Source: Hephaestia caeni (lineage in GTDB: Bacteria > Pseudomonadota > Alphaproteobacteria > Sphingomonadales > Sphingomonadaceae). Taken from it: DNA of 64,000 bases. Location of the stretch: the NCBI RefSeq assembly GCF_003550065.1, contig NZ_QXDC01000002.1, positions 124,001 through 188,000 of the forward strand. Direction: 5' to 3'. Below, piece by piece: positions 1-8,481 of this stretch. Every line of letters begins with the position of its first letter. The stretch's first letter is position 1. The notes below the pieces were generated by a model. It was not told where the DNA came from and searched no databases. It worked only from the letters and a program-made list of their open reading frames with translations. A program made the position numbers and the translations under genes.

Positions 1-2180
1 AGCATCTCGACTTCGCCGCCGTACAGATCGGCCTCGGGCGCGTTGGCGAAGCTGGTGACGATGCCGTTGTTGAAATAGCTGAACGCCTCGATCGGGTTCT
101 CGATCTTCTTGTAGAAGCCGGCGAGGGTGAAGCGCTGTTCGGGCGCGAAATAATATTCGTAGCGCGCCTCGACGTTGGTGAGCTTGCTGTCGTTCAGGAA
201 CGGGTTGCCGATGAACTGGCGGTCCGAATCGGTATCCTGATAGATCTGCTGTGCCAGTTCGCGAAATTGCGGGCGCGCGATGGTTTTCGAAGCGGCGAGG
301 CGTAGCTGCATGTCCTCGGCCATGTTCCAAGTCAGCGTCGCGGCGGGCAGCCAGTAATCGTTGTCAAGCTTCGTGGTCGCGTAGGCTTCGGTCGGGCGTC
401 CGTCGAGGCCGAGCGGCGTCACGAATTGACGTGCATCCTCATAACGCACGCCAAGATCGAGCGTCAGGCCACTGAAAAGCTCGGCATTGATGCGAGCATA
501 GCCGGCGTGGATCCGCAATCCGGCCTCGAACGCACCCGCGCCGGAAACACCCGTCGCCTCACGCAGATAGATGCCGTAGGTCTGGATGTTGTAATCCGAG
601 AGCAGATAGTCGGGCCGCTCCTGCGACACGGCAAGGCCAAGGCTGCCCAGTTCGGGCGTGAAGCGGAAATCGCGGCGCGTCGAATTGCGCGTCTGATCGG
701 TATAGGCATAGCCGCCGCTGAGCGTCACCGGTCGCGCGAAGGGGAGCGTGTACGACAGGTCCGCCGCGCCCGAATAGAGGTTCTCCTCGAGCTTGCTGAA
801 CGAGATCGTCGCATTGCCCGACTGGTTGAGGTTGTTGACGTAATCGTCGACCTGCGAATTGTAGATATATTCGAAGCCGCGCTCGTACGGCGCTTCGCGC
901 TTGGTGTTGGCATAGGTCGCGCGCAGATCAAGCCCGACGTTGCCGAACTTGAATTCGCCGGTCGCCTGGGTGTCGATGAGCTGGCGCTCGTACCAGGCGG
1001 TGTTCTGATCGATGAAATCCTTGGTCTCGCTGACGCTGCTCTGCCCCCGAGACAGGCGGCCCTGCTTCAGCGTGTCGCGGATATAGAGCCCGGTCCAGCG
1101 AATGCTGTTCTCGCCGAATCGCACGCCGGTGCCGAGCAGGCCGTGGACGACGACATGGTTGTCGGTGAGCACGGTGCGCGCGTCGCGCACCAGCCCGCCC
1201 AGATCGGAATCGATCGACACCTGCTGGGTCGCATCGCGGGTGCGCCATTCGTTGGAAAGTCCCGCGCTCGCGATCAGGCCGAGTTGCGCGCCGCCGGGGC
1301 TGTCATAGCGAATCCCGGCGCTCGCCGAGGTGGAGAAGTTCGCCGGAAGGTTGTTGTTGCGCTGGAGCAGCGACGTGCCGGCGTTGACGAGGCTGGAGGT
1401 GATCGCCGCCATCTCGGCCTTGCGCGCCTCGAACGGTGCATCAGGGGATAGCGTGTCGAGCGACACCGGGCGGCCGCTGGAGATTGCCTTGCGCAGCGCG
1501 AAGGGGATATCGCGCGTGCCGTCGTCGAAGCCGGTCCAGTCGGTATCGCTGCCGTAATAGGTGTAGCCAAGCCGGCCGGTGGTCTCGGTATCGCCCGAAA
1601 CGCTGCCCTTGACCTCAAGGAAGCTCTCGTCGGGGAGCGTGGTGGTGGTCAGGTTGACGACCCCGCCGCCGAACTCGGCCGGATAATTGACCGAATAGCT
1701 TTTCTGGACGAGCGCGCTGGCGATGATGCTCGACGGAAAGATATCGAGCGGGACGACGCGCTTGAGCGGCTCGGGAGATGGCAAGGGCGAGCCGTTGAGC
1801 AGTGCCAGCGAATAGCGATCGCCGAGCCCGCGCACATAGACATAGCCGTTGCCGACGACCGACAGACCGGTGACGCGGGTGAGCGCGCCTGCGACGTCGC
1901 CGTCGCCGGCCCGCGCGATATCTGCCGACGAGAGCACCGACACGACCTGCGGGGTGTCGCGGATCGGCTGCGGGATGTTGCGGCCGATCACGACGATGCC
2001 GGGCAGTTCGGCGCCGGGGGTGGAGATATCGACCGGCCGATCGCGCTGTGGTTCGCCGGTATCGGCGGGCGCGGCCGGCCCCGATTGCGACGCATCGGCG
2101 ATGGTGGCCTGCGCTAGGGCAACGCTCGGCGTGAGCGCGGTGGACAGGAGGAGGCCGGCGAGCCCGAGCGTGCGGTTCAT
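1..2180 (-). CDS. TonB-dependent outer-membrane receptor (3' end beyond window)
   Basis: Outer-membrane receptor for TonB-energised uptake; the substrate cannot be told from the sequence. The start ATG (2178-2180) is followed by a signal peptide (MNRTLGLAGLLLSTALTP, cleavage near ALAQA). A plug domain follows, with the motifs RVTGLSVVGNGYVYVRGLGDRY and FGGGVVNL, then long stretches of alternating barrel strands. About 726 codons are visible without a stop, and the reading frame leaves the window at base 1, so the final barrel strands are missing here. It lies directly downstream of a lipoprotein gene on the same strand (83 bp gap with a stem-loop), an arrangement common for such receptor/lipoprotein pairs in sphingomonads and caulobacters. 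Family assignment is firm; substrate is unknown. Confidence 0.93.
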   Translation of the reverse strand, partial: MNRTLGLAGLLLSTALTPSVALAQATIADASQSGPAAPADTGEPQRDRPVDISTPGAELPGIVVIGRNIPQPIRDTPQVVSVLSSADIARAGDGDVAGALTRVTGLSVVGNGYVYVRGLGDRYSLALLNGSPLPSPEPLKRVVPLDIFPSSIIASALVQKSYSVNYPAEFGGGVVNLTTTTLPDESFLEVKGSVSGDTETTGRLGYTYYGSDTDWTGFDDGTRDIPFALRKAISSGRPVSLDTLSPDAPFEARKAEMAAITSSLVNAGTSLLQRNNNLPANFSTSASAGIRYDSPGGAQLGLIASAGLSNEWRTRDATQQVSIDSDLGGLVRDARTVLTDNHVVVHGLLGTGVRFGENSIRWTGLYIRDTLKQGRLSRGQSSVSETKDFIDQNTAWYERQLIDTQATGEFKFGNVGLDLRATYANTKREAPYERGFEYIYNSQVDDYVNNLNQSGNATISFSKLEENLYSGAADLSYTLPFARPVTLSGGYAYTDQTRNSTRRDFRFTPELGSLGLAVSQERPDYLLSDYNIQTYGIYLREATGVSGAGAFEAGLRIHAGYARINAELFSGLTLDLGVRYEDARQFVTPLGLDGRPTEAYATTKLDNDYWLPAATLTWNMAEDMQLRLAASKTIARPQFRELAQQIYQDTDSDRQFIGNPFLNDSKLTNVEARYEYYFAPEQRFTLAGFYKKIENPIEAFSYFNNGIVTSFANAPEADLYGGEVEM

Positions 2181-2216
2181 GAGCGATGCTCCGAAAATAA
2201 GGCGTGCAGAGAAAGC

Positions 2217-2245
2217 GTGGCGGCGACGCGATGCGCCGCCGCCAC
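2217..2245 (-). other. Stem-loop between lipoprotein and receptor genes
   Basis: A perfect 9-bp inverted repeat (GTGGCGGCG / CGCCGCCAC, 11-nt loop) sits in the 83-bp gap between the lipoprotein stop and the receptor start. No T-run follows on the minus strand, so it is not a classical terminator. It could protect or attenuate the shared transcript; that is inference. Confidence 0.4.
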
Positions 2246-2263
2246 CGTCAGTCGTTCAAGGCG

Positions 2264-3808
2264 TCATTCGGTCGGGATCGCGGTGCATGACGCGCCGCTG
2301 CCGAAATCGAGCGTCGAGGAATCGCACGTCCAGCCCTGATACCAGGTGTCGCTCGCATTCTTGACGGCGCCGATATAATCGGTCGTCGTGAAGAACGAGC
2401 CGAGCGTCGCCGCGTTGAAGGCAGGCACCGCCGCTTCGTTCGCGCCATTGATGAAGCCGGTGAGCGAGTTGGTGAAGTCGGGCTTGTTGTTCGCACCCGC
2501 TACCTCGAAGATCGACTTGATCTTCGCCACCGTCACGTTGCCGTCGTCCTGATAGGCGCCTTCGCCGCACTGCATGACCACCGACTTGAACACGGGCGGG
2601 CCCTGATCCTGGAGCGCCGCATCGGCCGCGCGCGTGGTGGTGCCGCCGGTTTCGTCGATATCGAGACAGACGCGCGGGCTGACGACGATGCCGTTCACCG
2701 CGGTATAATCCGTGCCGCCGCGGAACAGCATCGCGTTGACCGATGCCGCAAGCGTGCTGCGATGGAGGAAGGTGAAGTTGGCGAGGCGGACGAAGGTGCG
2801 CGGCAACGAATCCTCGTTGCCGTTCGAATCGACCTCGAGGATCGAGTCGCCCGACTGGCCGTTCGCCCGCTGCGCGACGATCGCGAACTGGACGAAGCCC
2901 TGATAGCCCTGATCGCTGTCGAGATTGTCGTCGTCATTGCCGGTCAGCGCGACATATTTAAGGTTCGCGCGGCCGCCGAACATCTCGATCCCGTCGTCCG
3001 AGCTGTTGTGGACCTGGATGTGATCGAGCGTGGTGCCCGATCCGACGCCGGCCAGCGTCAGGCCGTTGAGTTCCTTGTCCTTCGCCAACTCGAAGCCGGC
3101 GTAGCGGATCTGGACATATTGCAGCGCGCCCGAGCTGTCGGTCGCGGTGGCGCCGCCGAACAGCGCGTCCGCGGTGCCTTCGAACTGGCTCTGGCAATCC
3201 GCCGCGCCGCCCGTGGCGCCGCCGATGCAATCGGAGATCGGCGCGCGGCCGAGCAGGACGACGCCACCCCACAAGGCCTGGCTGTCGTCGGTCGCGGTGC
3301 CTTCGACGTTGCGGCGGCCGGTGAAGATGATCGGCTGGGTCGGCGTGCCGACGGCGTTGATCTTCGAACCGCGATTGACGATGAGGAAATCGAGCCCGCC
3401 CGAGCCGAAGACGACGACGCCCGGATCGATCGAGAGCGTCACGCCCTTGCCGCCCGCCGCCGTCCCGTCGCCGCCGACATCGGTGCCGACATCGACGCGG
3501 CCGACCAGCGAATAGACCGTACCGGCGCGCTTGGGGATGTTGAGATCGCTGTTGATGCGGCCGGTGATCGAGCAGTTGCGCAGGTTGGCGATAACGCCGG
3601 CATTGGTGAACCCGGTGGGGCAATCCGCCGCCGGGCCGCCGGGGGTCGGGGTGGGTGTGGGCGTCGGGCTTGGTGTCGGCGAGGGAGATGGGGTCGGCAC
3701 CACGATCACGCCTTCGCCGGGCGAGGCGACGTCATCGGCGCCGCATCCGGCGAGCGCGAGTAGAGCGCAGCCGCCGAGCAGCGTACGCATTCGAATATTG
3801 TGGATCAT
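2264..3808 (-). CDS. Secreted lipoprotein, partner of the TonB-dependent receptor
   Basis: A 514-residue protein of unknown biochemical function. The N-terminus has a type II signal peptide with lipobox LALAGC (Cys about residue 21). A low-complexity linker of Pro/Thr/Ser repeats (about residues 37-57) comes next, then a domain rich in Gly, Asn and Asp. Repeated turns such as GVVVFGSGG and SKINAVGT suggest a right-handed beta-helix; that fold is inferred. ATG 3808 is used; ATG 3790 (MRTLLGG) is a possible alternative that still leaves the lipobox. It lies upstream of the receptor gene and probably forms an operon with it, acting as an outer-membrane-anchored surface or periplasmic partner. 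Members of this group are usually annotated as hypothetical lipoproteins. Confidence 0.8.
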   Translation of the reverse strand: MIHNIRMRTLLGGCALLALAGCGADDVASPGEGVIVVPTPSPSPTPSPTPTPTPTPGGPAADCPTGFTNAGVIANLRNCSITGRINSDLNIPKRAGTVYSLVGRVDVGTDVGGDGTAAGGKGVTLSIDPGVVVFGSGGLDFLIVNRGSKINAVGTPTQPIIFTGRRNVEGTATDDSQALWGGVVLLGRAPISDCIGGATGGAADCQSQFEGTADALFGGATATDSSGALQYVQIRYAGFELAKDKELNGLTLAGVGSGTTLDHIQVHNSSDDGIEMFGGRANLKYVALTGNDDDNLDSDQGYQGFVQFAIVAQRANGQSGDSILEVDSNGNEDSLPRTFVRLANFTFLHRSTLAASVNAMLFRGGTDYTAVNGIVVSPRVCLDIDETGGTTTRAADAALQDQGPPVFKSVVMQCGEGAYQDDGNVTVAKIKSIFEVAGANNKPDFTNSLTGFINGANEAAVPAFNAATLGSFFTTTDYIGAVKNASDTWYQGWTCDSSTLDFGSGASCTAIPTE

Positions 3809-3920
3809 GGTGTCTCCGCTGGCCGGCCAGCCGGCTCCCTGTTGGCTTCGAGGCAGCGCGGCGGGAGACGAATCGACTAAGCCCCCGCTTGCGCCCGCGG
3901 CGGGCTCTATGGTGCATGCA

Positions 3921-3970
3921 TGACACCGCGAGGGAGGAGGAGTGACACAACCGCGTCATTTATATGACGG
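3921..3970 (-). promoter_or_regulatory. Three GTGTCA/CGTCA half-sites at 22-bp spacing
   Basis: Reading the minus strand, TCA cores preceded by GTG or CCG occur at 3967, 3945 and 3923, exactly 22 bp apart, 113 to 160 bp upstream of the lipoprotein start. The first also forms a CGTCAT-ttat-ATGACG palindrome (3954-3969). PhoB boxes are built from 11-bp units containing TGTCA, so a phosphate-type operator is possible, but the intervening 11-bp units do not match. Binding protein unknown. Confidence 0.3.
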
Positions 3971-4018
3971 ATATATTGCGGCGCTTTGCGCGGCGATTTC
4001 CCGCGACGCGCATGCCGT

Positions 4019-4831
4019 CTATTGCGGCGATGCGGCCACCTGGGCGAAAGCGCCGAAGGGGTCGTTCGCGACCAGCATCGCATCGGCGCGCGCGAGCGCC
4101 ACGAGGGTGAGGCCGTGCGCGCGCGCGTGCTCGATCGCGAGTGTCGTTGGCGCTGAAATTCCTACGAGAAGCGGCGTGCGTACGACCAGCGCCTTGTCTG
4201 CCATCTCGAAGCTGATCCGCGAGGTGACGAGCAGGAAGCCGTCGGGGGCGGCGCCCGAGCGTGCGATATGACCGATCAGCTTGTCGAGCGCATTGTGGCG
4301 GCCGACATCCTCGAACGCGGCGAGGATCGCGCCTGTCGAATCGCACCAGGCGGCGGCATGGACCGCGCCGGTCGCGCGATTGAGCGGCTGGCGATCGCGC
4401 AGCGCGGCCAGCGCGGCAAAGATCGCGGCGGGCGCGGTGTCGGGGCGCGGCGGCGGTGCGGGCAGGGGGCGCACGACCTGTTCGAGCCCGGCGATCCCGC
4501 ACAGCCCGCATCCAGTGTCGCTCGTGCGGTGGCGGACGCGATCGTGGATGCGCCCGGCGCAATGCGCAGCGAGGATGACGCGCACGATGATCCCCGCGGG
4601 CGTCTCGGCGATGTCGATATCATGGAGATCGGCGGCGGTATCGGCGAGGCGCTCGGTGAGCATGAAGCCGGTCGCGAACTCGGTGAGCGCGGCGGGGGTC
4701 ATCATCATCACCGCATAGCCGAGGCCGTTGACCTCGATCGCGACGGGCGCCTCGACCGCAACCTCGCGCGTCCCTGGCCGGGCGCGCGCGGGGGTGAGGA
4801 TCGTCACCGTCTCCGTGCGCGATGCCGTCAT
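4019..4831 (-). CDS. fdhD: FdhD, sulfurtransferase for formate dehydrogenase
   Basis: FdhD passes sulfur from a cysteine desulfurase to the molybdenum cofactor so that formate dehydrogenase becomes active; it is cytoplasmic. The 270-residue protein has the family cysteine pair CGLC at residues 108-111 and the conserved segment FEDVGRHNALDKLIG. The start is ATG 4829-4831, which overlaps the mobA stop as ATGA; an upstream extension of the frame has no homologous character. Coupling to mobA fits a role in molybdenum cofactor maturation, but no formate dehydrogenase subunit is in the window. The gene ends in TAG, which shows that TAG is read as stop here. Confidence 0.92.
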   Translation of the reverse strand: MTASRTETVTILTPARARPGTREVAVEAPVAIEVNGLGYAVMMMTPAALTEFATGFMLTERLADTAADLHDIDIAETPAGIIVRVILAAHCAGRIHDRVRHRTSDTGCGLCGIAGLEQVVRPLPAPPPRPDTAPAAIFAALAALRDRQPLNRATGAVHAAAWCDSTGAILAAFEDVGRHNALDKLIGHIARSGAAPDGFLLVTSRISFEMADKALVVRTPLLVGISAPTTLAIEHARAHGLTLVALARADAMLVANDPFGAFAQVAASPQ

Positions 4832-5364
4832 AGCGCCGCGAGGTCCGCCGGTGTGTTGATATTGACGAGCGGCGCGGGGGCCGCGATCGGCGTCGCCCCG
4901 ATCGTCTCGGCCCAGCGACGGATCGAAAGGCGCGGGTTCCTGCCGGTCGTGTCTCCGATATGGCGGCGCAGCGCATCGGCCTCGCCGGCGGGCCAATGGC
5001 CGAGGATCGGGGCGTCCGCGCAATAGCCCGGCAGCGTGGCGGCAAGGGTCGCGAGCAGGCCGGCCGGAACGCGCGGCATGTCACAGCCGATCGTCAGCAC
5101 CGAGGTGAAGCCGTTGCTGCGGGCATGGTCGAGCGCCGCAGCGATCCCACCCAACGGGCCCAGGCCGGGGCGGGGGTGATCGGCGAGGCACGTCCACCCA
5201 GCAAGCTCGCGGCCGCACACCACCAGCGCATCGGCCGCGCCGCGCAGCGTCTCCGCGGCGTGATCGATCAGCGGCTTGCCGTCGAGATCGGCGAGCGCCT
5301 TGTCGCCGCCGAAGCGGCGCGCGGCGCCCCCGGCGATGATCGCGCCGAGGATCGTGTCGGCCAT
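4828..5364 (-). CDS. mobA: MobA, molybdenum cofactor guanylyltransferase
   Basis: MobA joins GMP to molybdopterin-Mo to make the guanine dinucleotide cofactor used by DMSO-reductase family enzymes such as formate dehydrogenase. The 178-residue protein starts with the nucleotidyltransferase signature GAIIAGGAARRFGGDKAL (residues 7-24) and has the metal-binding CDMPR motif near residue 94, plus the C-terminal NINTPADL characteristic of MobA. Its length is normal. A clear ribosome site (GAGGA) precedes the ATG at 5364. It is translationally coupled to fdhD downstream, and the two probably form one operon. Confidence 0.92.
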   Translation of the reverse strand: MADTILGAIIAGGAARRFGGDKALADLDGKPLIDHAAETLRGAADALVVCGRELAGWTCLADHPRPGLGPLGGIAAALDHARSNGFTSVLTIGCDMPRVPAGLLATLAATLPGYCADAPILGHWPAGEADALRRHIGDTTGRNPRLSIRRWAETIGATPIAAPAPLVNINTPADLAAL

Positions 5365-5522
5365 TCAATTCCTCCTCGGTCGTCCGATCAAACGTTACGA
5401 TGCGCGGGCGAAGATTTTCGTGAGGCGCACCGCTCTTGCACGCGCGCCTGTTCGGCCCATGTTGCCACGGCGGGCGCTTCGATCCTAGATGCGCTCCTTC
5501 CAGACGAGGCAGATTCCGCGAC

Positions 5523-6491
5523 ATGACGACCCATTCGACCCGTATGCTCATCCTCGGTTCCGGCCCCGCCGGGCTTTCCGCCGCGATCTATGGCGCGCGC
5601 GCGGGGATGAAGCCGATCCTCGTCCAGGGCATCCAGCCCGGCGGTCAGTTGATGACGACCACCGATGTCGAGAATTATCCGGGTTTTGCCGACGTCATCC
5701 AGGGTCCCTGGCTGATGGAGCAGATGCAGAAGCAGGCCGAGCATGTCGGCACCAATCTCGTCTGGGATACGATCGTCGATGTCGATCTCTCGCGGCGCCC
5801 GTTCCGGCTGACCGGCGACAGCGGTGACGTGTACGAAGGCGACGTGCTCGTCATCGCCACCGGCGCGCAGGCCAAATGGCTGGGGCTCGACAGCGAGGAA
5901 GCGATGAAGGGCAAAGGCGTTTCCGCCTGCGCGACCTGCGATGGCTTCTTCTATCGCGGCAAGAAGGTGGCGGTGATCGGCGGCGGCAACACCGCAGTCG
6001 AAGAAGCGCTGTACCTCACCAACCATTCGCCCGACGTAACGCTGATCCACCGCCGCGACACCCTGCGCGCCGAACGCATCCTTCAGGAGCGGCTGTTCGC
6101 GCACAAGGGGATCAACGTGCTGTGGAACAAGGAAGTCCACCGGTTCGTCGGCGGCGGCAGCCCCGAGGGGCTAGTCGCGCTCGATCTCAAGGATACGGTG
6201 ACGGGCGAAATGTCGACGCTCGATGTCGAGGGCGGGTTCGTCGCGATCGGCCATCATCCCGCGACCGAACTGTTCCGGGGGCACCTCGATCTCGATTCGG
6301 ACAGCTATATCAAGGTTGAGCCGGGCAGCACGCGGACCTCGATCCCCGGTGTGTTCGCGTGCGGCGACGTGATGGACAAAATCTATCGCCAGGCGGTGAC
6401 GGCGGCCGGCACCGGCTGCATGGCCGCGCTCGACGCCGAGAAGTTTCTCGCCGAAGCCGATTTTGAGAGGATCGCTGAGGCGGCCGAGTAA
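5523..6491 (+). CDS. trxB: Thioredoxin reductase (NADPH)
   Basis: Flavoenzyme that reduces thioredoxin with NADPH in the cytoplasm. The 322-residue protein has an FAD-binding GSGPAG (residues 12-17), the redox-active CATC pair (Cys136, Cys139) followed by DG, the NADPH-binding GGGNTAVEEAL, and the C-terminal FAD motif GVFACGDV. The ATG at 5523 (MTTHSTRMLILG) is chosen because the conserved fold begins immediately afterwards; an upstream extension of the frame to 5436 is not conserved in character. It stands alone, convergent with the XrtA hydrolase gene, and the gap between them is filled by dispersed palindromes. Confidence 0.96.
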   Translation: MTTHSTRMLILGSGPAGLSAAIYGARAGMKPILVQGIQPGGQLMTTTDVENYPGFADVIQGPWLMEQMQKQAEHVGTNLVWDTIVDVDLSRRPFRLTGDSGDVYEGDVLVIATGAQAKWLGLDSEEAMKGKGVSACATCDGFFYRGKKVAVIGGGNTAVEEALYLTNHSPDVTLIHRRDTLRAERILQERLFAHKGINVLWNKEVHRFVGGGSPEGLVALDLKDTVTGEMSTLDVEGGFVAIGHHPATELFRGHLDLDSDSYIKVEPGSTRTSIPGVFACGDVMDKIYRQAVTAAGTGCMAALDAEKFLAEADFERIAEAAE

Positions 6492-6516
6492 GGGGCGGGG
6501 GGTCGGTTTCCGTTCG

Positions 6517-6613
6517 CCCCCGGATCAAGTCCGGGGCATGCTCTGAGCCTGCCGAATGGCCGTTCTTCCTCGCCGGAAGAAAAACGGTGCTTCGACAAGC
6601 TCAGCACGAACGG
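6517..6613. repeat. Composite dispersed palindrome between trxB and hydrolase 1
   Basis: Two stem-loops are joined: CCCCGGA-tcaag-TCCGGGG (about 6518-6536) and a longer imperfect hairpin ending in CTTCGACAAGCTCAGCACGA. The latter recurs at 21725-21810 and, as its left half, at 63758-63792. It lies between convergent genes and overlaps the last codons of the XrtA hydrolase 1 gene. It may serve as a two-way terminator. Confidence 0.75.
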
Positions 6614-7386
6614 TCGTTGAGAATCGCCCTCGCGATCGTCTGATACAATGCCTCGCCATCGTCGACCCGCGCGAAGCTGTGCGAGGCGGTAGCGATCTCG
6701 ATCGGCGTCCCCACCCAGCCGCGTGTGTGGGCGGCGTCGGCGAAGGCGATCGCGGTGGCGTCGCCTTTGGCGAGGATCACCGTCGCGGTGGGAGGCAGCA
6801 CCGCGAACATGCGATCGGCGAGCCCGTTCGCATCCTTAGGGGAATTATTAGAAATCTTCTTCAAGCCACTGATAAATTTTCCGATACTGATACCGCCCCT
6901 GGCCGCGCGTAGCCACGTTTGCGGATCACGCAGGCGCTCGGCGTAGCGCGCGCGGATCGCGGCGGCGGGGGGGAGGTCGTCGTCCTCGTCGACCACCCAC
7001 GGATTGGCGAGGATCAGCCGATCGATTCCGGCATCGCGCCCGAACAGCGCGAGCGCCGTCGCGGCATCGCAATTGCCGAAGCCGATGAGGGTGGAAAGGT
7101 GCGGCACCTGCGCGCGGAAAGCGCGGACCGCGGCGGCGATATCGGGACCGGACGACGCATAGCCGCCGTTCGCGCCGGTCGAATCACCGATCCCGCGTCG
7201 GTCGAAGCGGAAGACGGACACACCTGCCGCGGCGAGGCGTTCCGCGAGCAGCGCCATGCCGCGATGCGCGCCGACGCGGATTTCGTTGCCGCCCGAGACG
7301 ATCAGCAGGCCGGTCGTCCCCGGCGCCGCATCGAGCGTGCCTATCAGCGTCTCGCCCTCGCAGGGGAAAGCGATCAGCGTTCGCAT
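6601..7386 (-). CDS. XrtA-associated alpha/beta hydrolase 1
   Basis: Member of the hydrolase 1 family that accompanies exosortase A loci; its substrate is not known. The 261-residue protein has the alpha/beta-hydrolase core FRFDRRGIGDSTG (about residues 59-71). Where a normal hydrolase has GxSxG it has GNCDAA, so the candidate nucleophile is Cys106; I recall the family having Cys here as well. It overlaps the hydrolase 2 gene by 13 nt and is the last gene of the minus-strand arm (ACP, hydrolase 2, hydrolase 1). Its last residues (NDRSC) and stop are encoded inside a dispersed palindrome, so the C-terminus has probably been changed by that element. Confidence 0.88.
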   Translation of the reverse strand: MRTLIAFPCEGETLIGTLDAAPGTTGLLIVSGGNEIRVGAHRGMALLAERLAAAGVSVFRFDRRGIGDSTGANGGYASSGPDIAAAVRAFRAQVPHLSTLIGFGNCDAATALALFGRDAGIDRLILANPWVVDEDDDLPPAAAIRARYAERLRDPQTWLRAARGGISIGKFISGLKKISNNSPKDANGLADRMFAVLPPTATVILAKGDATAIAFADAAHTRGWVGTPIEIATASHSFARVDDGEALYQTIARAILNDRSC

Positions 7387-8102
7387 GTTGCAATCCAGTC
7401 CACGATATCTTCTGCAAGTATTTGTGCAAAAGCATGATCGTTGCCGGGCTCGCTGCGTCTCCAGAGCGGGGTACCCTCGACCTTACGGTCGGCCTCGCCG
7501 GGATCGCTCGCCAGCCGAAGTGTTCGATGCGCGGTGCCGGGTGAGCGATCGAAGGGTGTTTTCACCGACAGGTCGGTCAGCAAGTCAGGCGCGATCACAT
7601 TGCCCGCGATCTCGACCGAGGGCACGGGGTCCACGCCCTTTTCCGCGTGCTCGAAATACCAACATTCACCGAGCGACTTGCCGATCTCCACACTCTTGAT
7701 CCGGGTCAACTCGCGCAGCAACGACGCCCCATCCTGCGGTGCGAAATGCCAGCGTCCGAACAGCAGCCCCAGCGCATCGAGCAAGGCGCCGCTCCTGATG
7801 CCGGCGCCGTAGCAGGTGCGGCCCTCGCGATCGAAGTGATCGACCACGCCCCCATAGGCCTCCTGCATTCGCAGGATCGTCATATCATGCAGCGGAACCA
7901 GGCTCTCGCCTTGCCCCGGCAGATCGGGCAGCACGCTTGCCACACCACGCTCAGCCAGCCTGCGAAGCATCGTCACCGCGAAGGCGCGCGTGCGGTTGGC
8001 TTCCTCGAACAAGGGCAAGGCGAGCACCACGACCGGGCCGGTAGCCGGGCCGAAACGGAGCATCGCCTCGGTTCCGCCTGCCCAATCGTAGCGGCCGATC
8101 AT
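7374..8102 (-). CDS. XrtA-associated alpha/beta hydrolase 2
   Basis: Member of the hydrolase 2 family found with exosortase A; substrate unknown. The 242-residue protein begins with a beta-strand-rich core and the conserved stretch LPLFEEANRTRAF (about residues 30-42), followed by LPDLPGQGES, matching the family pattern of acidic residues and Asn-Lys/Arg in the first loop. The canonical GxSxG elbow is not clear (YGAGIRSGAL is the corresponding region). The start ATG (8100-8102) lies 10 nt after the ACP stop. It works beside hydrolase 1 and the ACP, probably in acyl or glycan decoration of the exopolysaccharide; that role is inferred. Confidence 0.85.
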   Translation of the reverse strand: MIGRYDWAGGTEAMLRFGPATGPVVVLALPLFEEANRTRAFAVTMLRRLAERGVASVLPDLPGQGESLVPLHDMTILRMQEAYGGVVDHFDREGRTCYGAGIRSGALLDALGLLFGRWHFAPQDGASLLRELTRIKSVEIGKSLGECWYFEHAEKGVDPVPSVEIAGNVIAPDLLTDLSVKTPFDRSPGTAHRTLRLASDPGEADRKVEGTPLWRRSEPGNDHAFAQILAEDIVDWIATCER

Positions 8103-8112
8103 CTATGCCCGA

Positions 8113-8400
8113 TCATTGTAGCGCCTTGCGGGCGGCGAACGCCGCGAGCGCGCCGAAGGTCTCGAGCATTTCGCCATCGACCTCATCGTCCTCGATCAGG
8201 ATGCCGAGCCGATCCTCGATCTCGGTGAGCACGCCCGCCACCGCCATCGAATCGAGTTCGGGAAGCGCGCCGAACAGCGGCGTTTCGTCGGCAAAGGCGG
8301 CCGCGCGCTCGGCGGAAAGCCCAAGCACGTCGCGCAACACGGCGCGGATGGTGGTGTCGATTTCCGCTTTGCCTTCCCGAACCACGGCTTCCCCCGTCAT
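8113..8400 (-). CDS. XrtA-associated acyl carrier protein
   Basis: Small acidic acyl carrier protein, 95 residues from ATG 8398-8400 (an in-frame ATG at 8413-8415 would add five residues). The phosphopantetheine attachment motif is LDSM with Ser51, near the DSL consensus. It is the first gene of the minus-strand arm and is divergent, with an 81-bp gap, from an AMP-dependent acyl ligase that is its likely charging partner. The set resembles the ACP/ligase/decarboxylase group that accompanies exosortase A loci. The carried acyl or amino-acyl group is unknown. Confidence 0.88.
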   Translation of the reverse strand: MTGEAVVREGKAEIDTTIRAVLRDVLGLSAERAAAFADETPLFGALPELDSMAVAGVLTEIEDRLGILIEDDEVDGEMLETFGALAAFAARKALQ

Positions 8401-8481
8401 GGTGCGGCGCCGCATTAATCGCTGACCGAATGCGGGACAAGTGTTTCGCGCAATCCGGGTTTGCGGGTAGAGGCGGAAAAC

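Noticed and set aside
3653..3684. Short tandem GGTGT/GGCGT-like repeats considered as a microsatellite or CRISPR remnant
   Set aside because: They encode the Pro-Thr-Ser linker of the lipoprotein and stay in frame.
2762..3763. 333-codon plus-strand frame opposite the receptor-associated lipoprotein
   Set aside because: Low-complexity Val/Arg/Asp sequence, no start signal, antisense to a protein with signal peptide and lipobox.
5388..6140. 250-codon minus-strand frame opposite trxB
   Set aside because: Antisense to an unmistakable thioredoxin reductase.
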